A DNA stretch of 64,000 bases from an uncultured Tenacibaculum sp. (lineage in GTDB: Bacteria; Bacteroidota; Bacteroidia; Flavobacteriales; Flavobacteriaceae): assembly GCA_947492185.1 (NCBI GenBank), contig CANLMR010000001.1:682001-746000 (forward strand), given 5' to 3'. Position 1 is the stretch's first letter; each line of letters starts with the position of its first letter. Of the stretch, positions 23,998 through 33,156 are shown one piece after another. Position numbers and translations under genes: made by a program. The notes below the pieces were generated by a model that saw only the letters and a list, made by a program, of their open reading frames with translations, ran no database searches and was not told where the DNA came from.

Positions 23998-26511
23998 ATG
24001 AAGCATATTATTGTAGTTGGAAACGGTATGGTAGGGTATAAATTTTGCGAAAAATTTATAGATAAGCCTGAAGCAAAGGATTTTAAAATTACTGTTTTTG
24101 GTGAAGAACCACGACCAGCGTATGACAGAGTTCATTTAAGCGAATATTTTGAAAATCAAGATGCCACTGCATTAGAAATGGCTCCATTAGAATGGTATGT
24201 AGAAAATAATATTGAGTTAATTACCAATACTCGGGTTAATAGTATTAATAAACAATCAAAAACTATTGAAACTATTCATGGTAATGAATATGCTTACGAT
24301 TATTTAGTGTTAGCAACAGGATCTTCTCCGTTTGTTCCAAATATCGAAGGAATAGAGAAGGAAGGTGTTTTTGTATATAGAACAATTGAAGATTTAGAAG
24401 ATACAATTGAATATGCTGATATTATTAAATCTGGTAGAACTGAAAAAGTAAGAGCAGCAGTTTTAGGTGGCGGACTTCTAGGATTAGAAGCGGCGAAAGC
24501 AGTAATGGATATGGGATTCGAACCTCACGTAGTTGAGTTTGCGCCAAAACTAATGCCGAGACAATTAGATAAGAGAAGTAGTAATGTACTTCAAGAGAAG
24601 ATTGAATCTTTAGGTATTCATGTACACTTATCTAAAGTTACCAGTAAAATACTAGGTGAATCTGCAATTACAGGAATGGAGTTTGGTGAAAATGATCAAC
24701 TTGATGTTGAAATGTTACTCGTTTCTGCAGGAATTAGACCTCGAGACGAACTTGCTAAAACCTGTGGTTTAAAAGTGGGAACTCGCGGTGGAATTTGGGT
24801 GAATAACAAAATGCAAACTTCAGATGAATCTATTTTCGCTATTGGAGAATGTGCGTTATTCAATAATATGATTTATGGTTTGGTTGCTCCAGGTTACGAT
24901 ATGGCAGAAATTGCTGTGAATCAAATCATAGGAAATACGAAAGAGGTTATGGTAGATGAAATTGACATGTCTACTAAACTTAAGCTGATTGGAGTTGATG
25001 TAGCAAGTTACGGAGAACCATTTATGCCAATCGATAAAGGATATTCAATCATTTTTGAAAATAAAACTAAAGGCGTTTACAAAAGAGTAAACGTTAGTTT
25101 AGATCGAAAAAAACTACTGGGAGGTATTTTAGTTGGTGATGTATCTGACTATAATATGTTACATCAAATTTACTTAAACGGATTACCAATTCCTGAAAAT
25201 GCAGAAGAACTCATAGTAGCTAGTGGTGGAAAGAATGCTGCATTCGGAAGTGTTTTAGATTTGCCGAATGAAGCTCAAGTGTGTTCTTGTGAAAGCATAT
25301 CTAAAGGCGCAATTTGTTCTTCTATTATAGATGGAGATTGTAAGAGTTTAGGAGATGTGGTTGCCAAAACAAAAGTTACTACAGGTTGTGGAGGTTGTAA
25401 GCCTATGGTAGTTGATTTGGTGAATGAAACCTTAAAATCATTAGGAGAAGAAGTAAAAGAAGTGCTTTGTGAGCATTTTCATTATAGTAGACAAGAATTG
25501 TTCGATTTAGTGAAAGTGAATAAAATTGAAACCTATGAAGAAGCACTTGAAAAATACGGTCATGGTCATGGATGTGAGGTATGTAAACCTACTCTAGCTT
25601 CTATTTTTGCTACGTTAACAATGGAAACGGCAAATAAGCAAGTTACCATTCAAGATACAAACGACAGATTCTTAGCTAATATTCAACGTAACGGAACTTA
25701 CTCTGTTGTTCCTAGAGTTCCTGGAGGAGAAATTACTCCACAACAATTAATAACGATTGGTGAGATAGGAGCTAAATACGATTTATATACTAAAATTACT
25801 GGTGCACAACGTATTGATCTTTTTGGTGCTCAAATTCATGAGTTGCCATTAATCTGGAAGGAATTAATTGCCGCTGGATTTGAAAGCGGTCATGCGTATG
25901 GAAAATCGTTGAGAGCGGTTAAAAGTTGTGTTGGATCTACTTGGTGCAGATATGGAATGCACGAAAGTGTAACCTTCGCCATTGAAATTGAAAATCGTTA
26001 TAGAGGTTTACGCGCTCCGCATAAATTAAAAGGAGGAGTTTCTGGATGTATTAGAGAATGTGCGGAAGCTCGTGGTAAAGACTTTGGTCTAATTGCCGTT
26101 GAAGGAGGATGGAACTTATACGTTTGCGGAAATGGTGGAGCAAATCCTAAACATGCAATTTTGTTAGCAGAACAATTGAGTGATGAAACCGCGATAAAAT
26201 ACTTAGACAGATTTTTAATGTATTATATAAGAACTGCGGGTCCATTAGTAAGAACAGCTCCTTGGTTGGATAAATTAGAAGGAGGTATTGAGTATTTAAA
26301 ACAAGTAATTATTGATGATGTTTTAGGAATTGCAGAAACGTTAGAAGAAGAAATGCAGGCCTTAATCAATAAATATGAATGTGAATGGAAGCAAGCTGTT
26401 GAAAGCCCAGAAATGATGAAGCGTTTTAAACATTTTGTGAATACGGATGAAACAAATGAAGAATTAGTTTTTGTTCCAATGAGAGAGCAAAAAATGCCTA
26501 AACCTTGGTAG
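23998..26511 (+). CDS. nirB: Assimilatory NADH-dependent nitrite reductase, large subunit
   Basis: The 837-residue enzyme reduces nitrite to ammonium with six electrons from NADH. Domains in order: an FAD/NAD pyridine-nucleotide reductase (IIVVGNGMVGYKFCEKF at the start, VLGGGLLGLEAAKAV near 155, FAIGECALF near 280); two BFD-like [2Fe-2S] regions (VCSCESISKG near 427 with TGCGGCKP near 461, then HGCEVCKP near 522); a ferredoxin-like half-domain; and a sirohaem/[4Fe-4S] domain whose cysteines are in SCVGSTWCRYG (about 643-650) and SGCIRECAEARG (about 684-688). All cluster ligands are present, so it should be active. It is the first gene of nirB-nirD-DUF4202-sensor kinase-regulator. A Crp/Fnr-type palindrome precedes it. 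Confidence 0.97.
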   Translation: MKHIIVVGNGMVGYKFCEKFIDKPEAKDFKITVFGEEPRPAYDRVHLSEYFENQDATALEMAPLEWYVENNIELITNTRVNSINKQSKTIETIHGNEYAYDYLVLATGSSPFVPNIEGIEKEGVFVYRTIEDLEDTIEYADIIKSGRTEKVRAAVLGGGLLGLEAAKAVMDMGFEPHVVEFAPKLMPRQLDKRSSNVLQEKIESLGIHVHLSKVTSKILGESAITGMEFGENDQLDVEMLLVSAGIRPRDELAKTCGLKVGTRGGIWVNNKMQTSDESIFAIGECALFNNMIYGLVAPGYDMAEIAVNQIIGNTKEVMVDEIDMSTKLKLIGVDVASYGEPFMPIDKGYSIIFENKTKGVYKRVNVSLDRKKLLGGILVGDVSDYNMLHQIYLNGLPIPENAEELIVASGGKNAAFGSVLDLPNEAQVCSCESISKGAICSSIIDGDCKSLGDVVAKTKVTTGCGGCKPMVVDLVNETLKSLGEEVKEVLCEHFHYSRQELFDLVKVNKIETYEEALEKYGHGHGCEVCKPTLASIFATLTMETANKQVTIQDTNDRFLANIQRNGTYSVVPRVPGGEITPQQLITIGEIGAKYDLYTKITGAQRIDLFGAQIHELPLIWKELIAAGFESGHAYGKSLRAVKSCVGSTWCRYGMHESVTFAIEIENRYRGLRAPHKLKGGVSGCIRECAEARGKDFGLIAVEGGWNLYVCGNGGANPKHAILLAEQLSDETAIKYLDRFLMYYIRTAGPLVRTAPWLDKLEGGIEYLKQVIIDDVLGIAETLEEEMQALINKYECEWKQAVESPEMMKRFKHFVNTDETNEELVFVPMREQKMPKPW

Positions 26512-26534
26512 TAATAAAATAAAAAAAGTAGAAC

Positions 26535-26912
26535 ATGATAGATGCGATTGAGAAATATGCTTCAGTTGTTAATACAGAAGTTAGCAGCTGGTTTAAAGCA
26601 GGAAGCATAAGTAATTTTCCGAAGAATAGCGGAGCTTGTGTAAAGTATAAAGACAAGCAAATAGCAGTTTTTAATTTTAAATTGATGGACAAATGGTATG
26701 CCTGTCAAAATTTATGTCCACATAAAATGGAAATGGTGCTGTCACTAGGTTTAATTGGTGATAAAAATGGAGTTCCAAAAGTTGCTTGTCCGTTACACAA
26801 AAAGAATTTTTCGTTAGAAGATGGATCAGGTTTAACCGATGAAAGTTTGAGAATTGCCGTTTATCCTGTAAAAATTGAAGGAGGAAATGTGTATATTGGT
26901 TTTTCAGATTAA
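26535..26912 (+). CDS. nirD: Nitrite reductase small subunit
   Basis: The 125-residue Rieske-type protein is the NirB partner. It retains the full cluster-binding pattern, CPHKMEMVLSLG with C and H and then CPLHKKNF with C and H, so it should carry a [2Fe-2S] centre. Many NirD proteins have lost these residues, so this one is of the cluster-bearing type. It lies 23 bases after nirB and is cotranscribed with it. Confidence 0.92.
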   Translation: MIDAIEKYASVVNTEVSSWFKAGSISNFPKNSGACVKYKDKQIAVFNFKLMDKWYACQNLCPHKMEMVLSLGLIGDKNGVPKVACPLHKKNFSLEDGSGLTDESLRIAVYPVKIEGGNVYIGFSD

Positions 26913-26921
26913 TCAAAATAG

Positions 26922-27506
26922 ATGAAACCAACACGTTTTGAAACTGCGTTAGCATTAATAGATCAGAAAAACGCTAAAGATCCAAATTTATATACTATAG
27001 AAGGAATAGAATTTCCTAAAGAATTATTGTATTCTCATAGAATGACAAGAAGATTGTTGCAATTCAATCCGAATGCTTCTAAAGCGTTACAGCTTGCAGC
27101 AAGAGCGCAACATGTTTGCAGGTGGGAAATTGCAAGAGATGAATATGCTATGGATAGAGTTGGATATTTAAAATGGAGAGAGCAGTTGAAGAAAATGCAT
27201 GCATCTATTACATCTGAAATATTAGAAAAAACTGGGTTTGATGAAGAGTACAGTAAAAGAGTAACGGCATTAATTCTTAAAAAGCAATTGAAAAAAAATG
27301 AGGAATCTCAGCAGTTAGAGGATGTCATATGTTTAGTGTTTCTTGATTATTATTTCGAAGAATTCGCGGCAAAGCACACAGATGAAAAAGTAATTGACAT
27401 CTTGAAAAAAACATTGAAAAAAATGTCTGATAAAGGCAAGGAAGAGGCATTAAAAGTTAACTATTCGGAGAAAAGTTTGTCTCTTGTAAAACAAGCACTA
27501 GCATAA
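26922..27506 (+). CDS. DUF4202 domain protein
   Basis: This 194-residue helical protein matches DUF4202: FETALALIDQKNAKDPNLY at the start, QLAARAQHVCRWEIARDEY with a conserved histidine, and EDVICLVFLDYYFEEFAAKH with several acidic residues. The HxC/R and EDVxCLVF elements resemble an HD-domain-like metal site. The family occurs with nitrate and nitrite assimilation genes in many phyla, but its biochemical role is not established. Here it lies 9 bases after nirD and 18 before the sensor kinase gene. Confidence 0.8.
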   Translation: MKPTRFETALALIDQKNAKDPNLYTIEGIEFPKELLYSHRMTRRLLQFNPNASKALQLAARAQHVCRWEIARDEYAMDRVGYLKWREQLKKMHASITSEILEKTGFDEEYSKRVTALILKKQLKKNEESQQLEDVICLVFLDYYFEEFAAKHTDEKVIDILKKTLKKMSDKGKEEALKVNYSEKSLSLVKQALA

Positions 27507-27524
27507 GAAATTTCCATTTTTTAG

Positions 27525-29330
27525 ATGGTAAAAAAATCATATTCTTTAGATCAACGAACGTTCAATAATTTAAGTCGTTTGTATATTTTAGCATTAAGCA
27601 CAATAGCTGTATCAGTTATTGTGAGTCAATTTTTAATACGCAAACATTTAAAAGATCAGCAAAGTGATTCCAGAGTTATTAACGTAGCTGGTCGTCAAAG
27701 AATGTTAAGTCAAAAATTAACAAAAGAAGTTTTTCTACTCACTTCAGAAAAAGATAGTCTTAAATCATCAGCCTTAAAAAATCAGATTAAAAGTACATTA
27801 AGTTTATGGAGAATGTCTCATGAATCTTTACAAACAGGTAATGATTCTTTAGGCTTGCCAGGGAAGAACAGTGAGATAATTAAGGGAAAGTTTCAAGAAA
27901 TCAATCCGATTTTCGATACTATAAATAACGCTGTAGAAGGTATTTTGAATAATAATGACTCGACAGTGTTTAAATTGAGTCACTCTGCAAAATCTATTCA
28001 AACGATCAAAGAAAGAGAAAAAGAGTTCTTGACAAAGATGGACGATATTGTGAATCAATACGATACCGAGGCAAAGAAAAAAGTAAACTGGTTGAGAAGA
28101 CTTGAGTTGTTTTTAATGTTAGGAACGTTGTTGATTCTTCTGGCTGAATTCCTGTTTATTTTTTGGCCTACAGCAAAATCAGTAAGAGCAACTTTGGCAA
28201 AGCTATTGTCAGCGGAAAAATTAGCAAAGAAAATGGCTTTTGATGCAGATGAATTAAGTATTGCAAGAGAAAAATCAGTTAAAGAATTAAAGGCGTTTAG
28301 CAGAGCCATGGATCAAACTTTGTTGTCTGCTAGAATACTTCCAAATGGAGCCATTGTTCATATGGGGGCAAAGTTTTCTCGATTCTTTAAATATTCAAAT
28401 TCGAGTGATGCTTTTTTATGGGATGTGTTATCAACTATAGAAAATGAGCGAACGCAAATTCAGGAACTTATTTTAAAAAACAAGAAAACAGGTTGGCAAG
28501 GAGAGGTAAAAGCATCAACTATTGAAGACGAAGATTTATGGTTAGAAATGGCTATAATTCCATACAGTCCAACAAATGAGAAATCTGAGCTTTTAATCAT
28601 TGCTTCGGATATAACAGAAAAAAAAATTGCTCAGGTAGAAATAGATCAACTAAAACAAAAAAGTTTTGATGAAGAAATGAGCCAACAACAAATCATTTCA
28701 AGAAAAATTATTGAAAATCAAGAAAAGGAACAAAGTAGAATTGCTAAAGATGTTCATGATGGAATCGGACAAATGCTTACAGGCTTAAAGTTTAATCTAG
28801 AGAGTATAAATCCAGATGATATTGAGAAAACGAAATTAAAAGTAAGCCAATTAAAAGAGCAAACGAGTGATATTATAAAAGGAGTTAGAACAGCCACTTT
28901 TAACTTAATGCCTTCGGAATTATCCGATCATGGTTTGGTTCCGGCACTTGCAAAAATTACCAAAGAACTTACACGATTAACAGATAAGAATATTGTTTTT
29001 GTTAATAAGAGTAATTTCGATTTACGTTTAGATTCACTTACTGAAATAAATATCTATAGAATTACTCAAGAAGCGATTAATAACGCAATAAAATATGCAG
29101 AATCTTCACATATTTTGTTGTCTGTTTCTCATAGTGAAACCATGTTGAGTATTGTTATAGATGATAATGGAAAAGGATTTGATACCAATCAAAAGAAAAA
29201 AGGAGTCGGCGGAATGGGATTAACCTTTATGAAAGAACGAATTAAATATATAAACGGACGATTATTTTTAAGTTCGGAAAAAGGAAAAGGAACAAGAGTT
29301 ACTTTAAACATACCAATTAACGTGAACTAG
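27525..29330 (+). CDS. NarX-like sensor histidine kinase with PilJ-type nitrate-sensing domain
   Basis: The 601-residue membrane kinase has TM1 at about 15-38 and a periplasmic four-helix PilJ/NarX-type domain containing VINVAGRQRMLSQKLTKEV, a P-box-like nitrate-binding element. TM2 lies at about 190-210. A PAS-like domain (about 250-370) and a HisKA_3 phosphoacceptor helix, RIAKDVHDGIGQM with H411, follow. The end is a HATPase (EAINNAIKYAESSHI, DDNGKGFD, GGMGLTFMKERI). It is predicted to autophosphorylate in response to nitrate or nitrite and to pass the phosphate to the LuxR-type response regulator 67 bases downstream. It is part of the nirB operon. Nitrate as ligand is inferred from the P-box and the location. 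Confidence 0.9.
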   Translation: MVKKSYSLDQRTFNNLSRLYILALSTIAVSVIVSQFLIRKHLKDQQSDSRVINVAGRQRMLSQKLTKEVFLLTSEKDSLKSSALKNQIKSTLSLWRMSHESLQTGNDSLGLPGKNSEIIKGKFQEINPIFDTINNAVEGILNNNDSTVFKLSHSAKSIQTIKEREKEFLTKMDDIVNQYDTEAKKKVNWLRRLELFLMLGTLLILLAEFLFIFWPTAKSVRATLAKLLSAEKLAKKMAFDADELSIAREKSVKELKAFSRAMDQTLLSARILPNGAIVHMGAKFSRFFKYSNSSDAFLWDVLSTIENERTQIQELILKNKKTGWQGEVKASTIEDEDLWLEMAIIPYSPTNEKSELLIIASDITEKKIAQVEIDQLKQKSFDEEMSQQQIISRKIIENQEKEQSRIAKDVHDGIGQMLTGLKFNLESINPDDIEKTKLKVSQLKEQTSDIIKGVRTATFNLMPSELSDHGLVPALAKITKELTRLTDKNIVFVNKSNFDLRLDSLTEINIYRITQEAINNAIKYAESSHILLSVSHSETMLSIVIDDNGKGFDTNQKKKGVGGMGLTFMKERIKYINGRLFLSSEKGKGTRVTLNIPINVN

Positions 29331-29397
29331 GTTCAGGTTCTTAACATGAATAAAAGTTACTTGGTTTTACTTATTTTTGTTGAAATTAATACATTTT

Positions 29398-30072
29398 ATG
29401 GTAGATATTAGTGTTGTGTTAGTTGATGATCATGTTCTGGTTAGAGACGGAATTAGAGCCCTATTAGAAGATCAGGAAAAGATTAAAGTAATAGATGAAG
29501 CATCTAATGGAATTGATGCACTTACAATAGTTGAAAAACTTAATGAACCTGTTGTTTTAATCGTAGATATTCGAATGCCTGAAATGAATGGGATTGAGGT
29601 TGTTCAAGAAATAAATACAACATTTAAAGATAAAGATATTAAGACATTAGTTTTATCTATGCACGATTCTGAGGAGTATGTTGTGAAATCAATTCAAGCA
29701 GGAGCAGATGGATATTTATTAAAAGGATCGAGCAAAGAAGAATTTATAAAAGCACTTAGTAAAATAGCCTCTGGGGATAAATATTTTAGCGGAGATGTTT
29801 CTGGAGCAATAATGAATAATTTCGTAAAAGGAGGATCAACAACAACTTCTGAAAGTAAACATGAACCTTCAAAGAATCCTTTTAAACTCACGAAAAGAGA
29901 AAGTCAAATTCTTACATTAATTTTAGAATTGAAGAACAACAAAGACATTGCCGAAGAACTGAAAATAAGTAAACGAACTGTTGAGGTGCATCGTTTTAAC
30001 TTAATGAAAAAGTTGAATGTTAAAAATGTTATGGAGTTAAATAACAAGGCTAAAGAGTACAATTTAATCTAA
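29398..30072 (+). CDS. NarL-family response regulator
   Basis: From the ATG at 29398 the 224-residue protein begins MVDISVVLVDDHVLVRDG; the upstream TTG is unlikely to be used. The receiver domain has the acidic pair DD and the phospho-acceptor aspartate in IVDIRMPEMNG (D57), plus LVLSMHDSEEYV and YLLKGSSKEEF. The C-terminal LuxR helix-turn-helix is KLTKRESQILTLILELKNN with ELKISKRTVEVHRFNLMKKL. It is the cognate partner of the NarX-like kinase. Its targets are probably nitrate assimilation genes, but no NarL heptamer could be assigned by eye. Confidence 0.9.
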   Translation: MVDISVVLVDDHVLVRDGIRALLEDQEKIKVIDEASNGIDALTIVEKLNEPVVLIVDIRMPEMNGIEVVQEINTTFKDKDIKTLVLSMHDSEEYVVKSIQAGADGYLLKGSSKEEFIKALSKIASGDKYFSGDVSGAIMNNFVKGGSTTTSESKHEPSKNPFKLTKRESQILTLILELKNNKDIAEELKISKRTVEVHRFNLMKKLNVKNVMELNNKAKEYNLI

Positions 30073-30151
30073 GAAAAAAAGGCAATTTTCCTAGAAAACT
30101 ACCTTTTCGAAACAAGTGAAAATAAAGTATATAATCTGCTTTACTTTTAAT

Positions 30152-31435
30152 TTATTTAGTTCCGTTTAAGAACTTTGGTTTGATAACTAACATAGCCCAA
30201 GCCCAGTTTTGGTTATCTGCAGCTAAATTCTCAGCTACACCTTTTAATTCATACATTCCGTCTGAAGCAAACATATGAGAATATCCTGCTACAATTGTAA
30301 ATCCTTTAAATCCACGTTTGTACACTAAGTCTACTTCAGTTCCTAGTTGCTTTTCTCCGCTTCCTAATTCTTGTTCTCCGCTGAAGTTTAATACTTTAAA
30401 CATTAAACTAGCTTTTTCGTCTAACTTAAAGTTTGCACTCGCATGAATATCAAATAATCCAACAGTATTTGCATGATTTCCTACATAGAAATAGTCCATG
30501 AATCCATTAAACTTATGGTTGGTTCCGTACAACGGGAAGAACGCAGAAGTAACTGTCGCGTCAGTTTCGCTATCACCGCTAATGATTTCTGCTCCTAAAC
30601 CAACAGTTACTTTGTCTGATACTTTATATTTAGCTTCTAAACCAGCTAAATAACCACTTTCTACATCTTGATAATTGGCACCATAAATTGTTCTACCTGT
30701 TTGCAGAAATCCGTTAGCTTCAAGAGCTAAAGCACCGGTTTTATATTTTAAATGTGTACCAAAAGTTTGTAAATACACAGTTTCATTTAAATTAAGGCTG
30801 TGGTTTTCAAATCCATTATTCATGAATAATAAACTTCCCGAGAATTTATCCCAACCTTTATGCAAGTGTAACATTTGCATAACTTTATAAGTGAAGAATC
30901 CAGAAGTATTGAAATTATTACCCACATTAACAAAACCACCTGCGTTTTCATGATCTTGATTAAAAGCTAATGCTAAATCAGCTGAGAAAGAGTCTTTCTT
31001 ATATTTTAACAAAGCCGCATCATGATTTCTACCTTGTTGCGCCCAATCTAATCCACCTAGAATTCTTTGGTCATCATAAGATAAAACTTGTCTACCTAAT
31101 TTAGTTGAAAATCCACCTCCTAAACCAATTTCTGCCCAAGCCTGGAAAACCGCAAAAGAATTGTTTTGATCGTTTGGTAAGATTTGACGATTTTCTCCCC
31201 AAACAAATACATCTTGTAAGCTTAAAAAGAATTTATACGATTCAGTTTTGTAACCAGCGTTTAATCGAATACGAGTTGCTACGCTTAATCCAGGTTCTGC
31301 ACTTTCTGGGATAATACTTCCAAAACCATGTCTAAATTCTGTTCGAGGTCTAAATTCACCGCTTAAAGAAAATTGTGCTTCGGCAATATTCAATGTCATT
31401 AAGAATAGTCCGAATAAAAGAAGTTTGTTTTTCAT
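30152..31435 (-). CDS. Outer-membrane porin, alginate-export-like beta-barrel
   Basis: The 427-residue protein has a signal peptide (LLFGLFLMTLNIAEA, cleavage near 20). It then shows alternating amphipathic strands separated by turns, beginning FSLSGEFRPRTEFRHGFGSI, the opening typical of the alginate-export (AlgE-like) barrel family. It ends with an outer-membrane-like aromatic strand (NWAWAMLVIKPKF). It lies 10 bases after the ABC ATPase gene in the nrt operon, so it probably provides the outer-membrane route for nitrate or nitrite; alginate is not implied. Its ending is convergent with the response regulator gene. Confidence 0.75.
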   Translation of the reverse strand: MKNKLLLFGLFLMTLNIAEAQFSLSGEFRPRTEFRHGFGSIIPESAEPGLSVATRIRLNAGYKTESYKFFLSLQDVFVWGENRQILPNDQNNSFAVFQAWAEIGLGGGFSTKLGRQVLSYDDQRILGGLDWAQQGRNHDAALLKYKKDSFSADLALAFNQDHENAGGFVNVGNNFNTSGFFTYKVMQMLHLHKGWDKFSGSLLFMNNGFENHSLNLNETVYLQTFGTHLKYKTGALALEANGFLQTGRTIYGANYQDVESGYLAGLEAKYKVSDKVTVGLGAEIISGDSETDATVTSAFFPLYGTNHKFNGFMDYFYVGNHANTVGLFDIHASANFKLDEKASLMFKVLNFSGEQELGSGEKQLGTEVDLVYKRGFKGFTIVAGYSHMFASDGMYELKGVAENLAADNQNWAWAMLVIKPKFLNGTK

Positions 31436-31445
31436 ACTAAGGTTT

Positions 31446-32273
31446 TTAATGTTCTAAAAAATCTATTAAGTGTTTTCTGTATTTATAATAATCGTCATGT
31501 TCAAGAACTGTTTTTCTGGTTCTTGGTCTTTCAAAATCTATTTCTAAAATATCTCCAATTTTGGCTTTTGGTCCACTAGTCATCATTACCACTCTATCAG
31601 CTAGAAAAATTGCTTCATCAACATCATGAGTAATCATTACTGCTGTAATTTTTTCTTTGTTCCATATTTCAATTAGAATATCTTGAAGCTCACCTCTTGT
31701 TAAGGAATCTAGCATTCCAAAAGGTTCATCTAACAATAAAACTTTCGGTTTAATGGCAAATGCTCTCGCAATACCAACTCTCTGTTGCATTCCTTGTGAT
31801 AATTCGCTAGCTTTTTTATGAAAAGCATCTTCAAGCCCTACTTTTTGTAAGTAGTATTTCGCAATATTATTTCGTTGCTTTTTTGTAGCATGAGGAAATA
31901 CTTGATTAACGCCCAATAAAACATTTTGTAAAGAAGTCATCCAAGGCATTAAGCTAGGAGCTTGGAAAATTACACCTCTATCTGGTCCTGGTCCTTTAAT
32001 AGGATTTCCTAGGACAGATATGCTACCGTCTGTGATTTCGTTTAAACCGGCTATCATAGAAAGCATAGTTGTTTTTCCACAACCAGAATGACCGATTATG
32101 GTAACAAACTCTTCTTTCATTATTTGAAGGTTGAGATCTTCAAGGACGATGTAATCTCCTTTGGGAGTTGGATATACCTTCTTAAGGTTTTTTAAATCCA
32201 ACATTAACTCTTTAGTTTTTATTTCGGGGGTGTTTTGAGTTATTATATGTGTGTCTGCTTCTAATATACTCAT
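31446..32273 (-). CDS. Nitrate ABC transporter ATP-binding protein (NrtD-like)
   Basis: This 275-residue ATPase has Walker A GHSGCGKTT, the signature SQGMQQRVGIARA (SQGMQ in place of the usual SGGMQ) and Walker B LLLDEPFG, with an H-loop in ITHDVDEAIF. It starts with a 30-residue N-terminal extension. It belongs to the taurine/nitrate/sulfonate branch. It is the second ATPase of the cluster, next to the porin; the two ATPases probably form an asymmetric pair as in NrtC/NrtD, without the NrtA-like extension of cyanobacterial NrtC. Confidence 0.85.
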   Translation of the reverse strand: MSILEADTHIITQNTPEIKTKELMLDLKNLKKVYPTPKGDYIVLEDLNLQIMKEEFVTIIGHSGCGKTTMLSMIAGLNEITDGSISVLGNPIKGPGPDRGVIFQAPSLMPWMTSLQNVLLGVNQVFPHATKKQRNNIAKYYLQKVGLEDAFHKKASELSQGMQQRVGIARAFAIKPKVLLLDEPFGMLDSLTRGELQDILIEIWNKEKITAVMITHDVDEAIFLADRVVMMTSGPKAKIGDILEIDFERPRTRKTVLEHDDYYKYRKHLIDFLEH

Positions 32274-32291
32274 TTTTAATCTTTTTTGAAA

Positions 32292-33134
32292 TTATACTCT
32301 TACAAAACTCTTAGGGGTTAAATCTGGTAAAACATAGTTGTTTTCTTGTTCAGATTTTCTCTCTTCACCTATATCCATCAGATATTCAATTATTGCATTA
32401 CGAGTTTTCTTATAACTTGCATTATCATTTAAATCTGTTTTATCTCGAGGTCTTTCAATGTCGATTTTGAATTCTGGACCTAAAGTTGCATTGGGTCCAG
32501 GACGCAAAGGAATAATACGATCAGCCATGTAAATTCCTTCATCAACATCATTTGTAATAAGTAATGCTGTTCTTTTATCTTTTCCCCAAATATGTAAAAT
32601 TTGATCTTGTAGATTTCCTCTAGTTAAAGCATCTAAAGCTCCTAAAGGCTCATCCATAATAATCATATCTGGTTTCATGGCGAGTGCACGAGCTACAGCA
32701 ACACGTTGGCGCATACCTCCAGATAATTCTTTTGGGAGTTTATTTATCGCTGGAGTTAATCCAACCATTTCTATATAGTGAGCAGCTTTTCTTTTCCAAA
32801 CTGCTTTTTCTCTTTTTGGAAATGCTTCTTTCACTGCCATTAGTACGTTTTGTCCTACAGTTAACCATGGTAATAATGAGTAATTTTGAAAAATTACACC
32901 TCTGTCATGACTGGTTCCTTTTACAGGCTCTCCTTTGAATAAAACTTCTCCACTAGTTGGCTCAAGTAGTCCATTGATTAAATTTACTAACGTTGTTTTT
33001 CCGCTTCCTGTAAATCCAACTATAGCTACAAATTCTCCTTCTTCAATCGATAAGTTAATATCTGAAAGAACCTCTGTTTTATGCTTACCTTCTCCGTAAG
33101 TTTTATTGATGTTTTTTAATTCTAAATACGCCAT
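32292..33134 (-). CDS. Nitrate ABC transporter ATP-binding protein (NrtC-like)
   Basis: The 280-residue ATPase has Walker A GFTGSGKTT, signature LSGGMRQRVAVARA, Walker B IIMDEPLG and the ITNDVDEGIYMADR switch, in which the usual H-loop histidine is replaced by asparagine. That change may make this the less active partner of the pair. It lies 22 bases after the permease gene. Together with the second ATPase it should energise nitrate import. Confidence 0.85.
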   Translation of the reverse strand: MAYLELKNINKTYGEGKHKTEVLSDINLSIEEGEFVAIVGFTGSGKTTLVNLINGLLEPTSGEVLFKGEPVKGTSHDRGVIFQNYSLLPWLTVGQNVLMAVKEAFPKREKAVWKRKAAHYIEMVGLTPAINKLPKELSGGMRQRVAVARALAMKPDMIIMDEPLGALDALTRGNLQDQILHIWGKDKRTALLITNDVDEGIYMADRIIPLRPGPNATLGPEFKIDIERPRDKTDLNDNASYKKTRNAIIEYLMDIGEERKSEQENNYVLPDLTPKSFVRV

Positions 33135-33156
33135 TTTCTCCTGCTTTTATTAACTA

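Noticed and set aside
30079-30112. Hairpin-like AAAAGGCAATTTTC/GAAAACTACCTTTT between convergent genes
   Set aside because: Two internal mismatches and no good T-run; may be a weak terminator but not supportable.
30152-31435. Alginate export as the literal role of the porin
   Set aside because: The family name is historical; the gene lies in the nitrate importer operon and no alginate genes are present.
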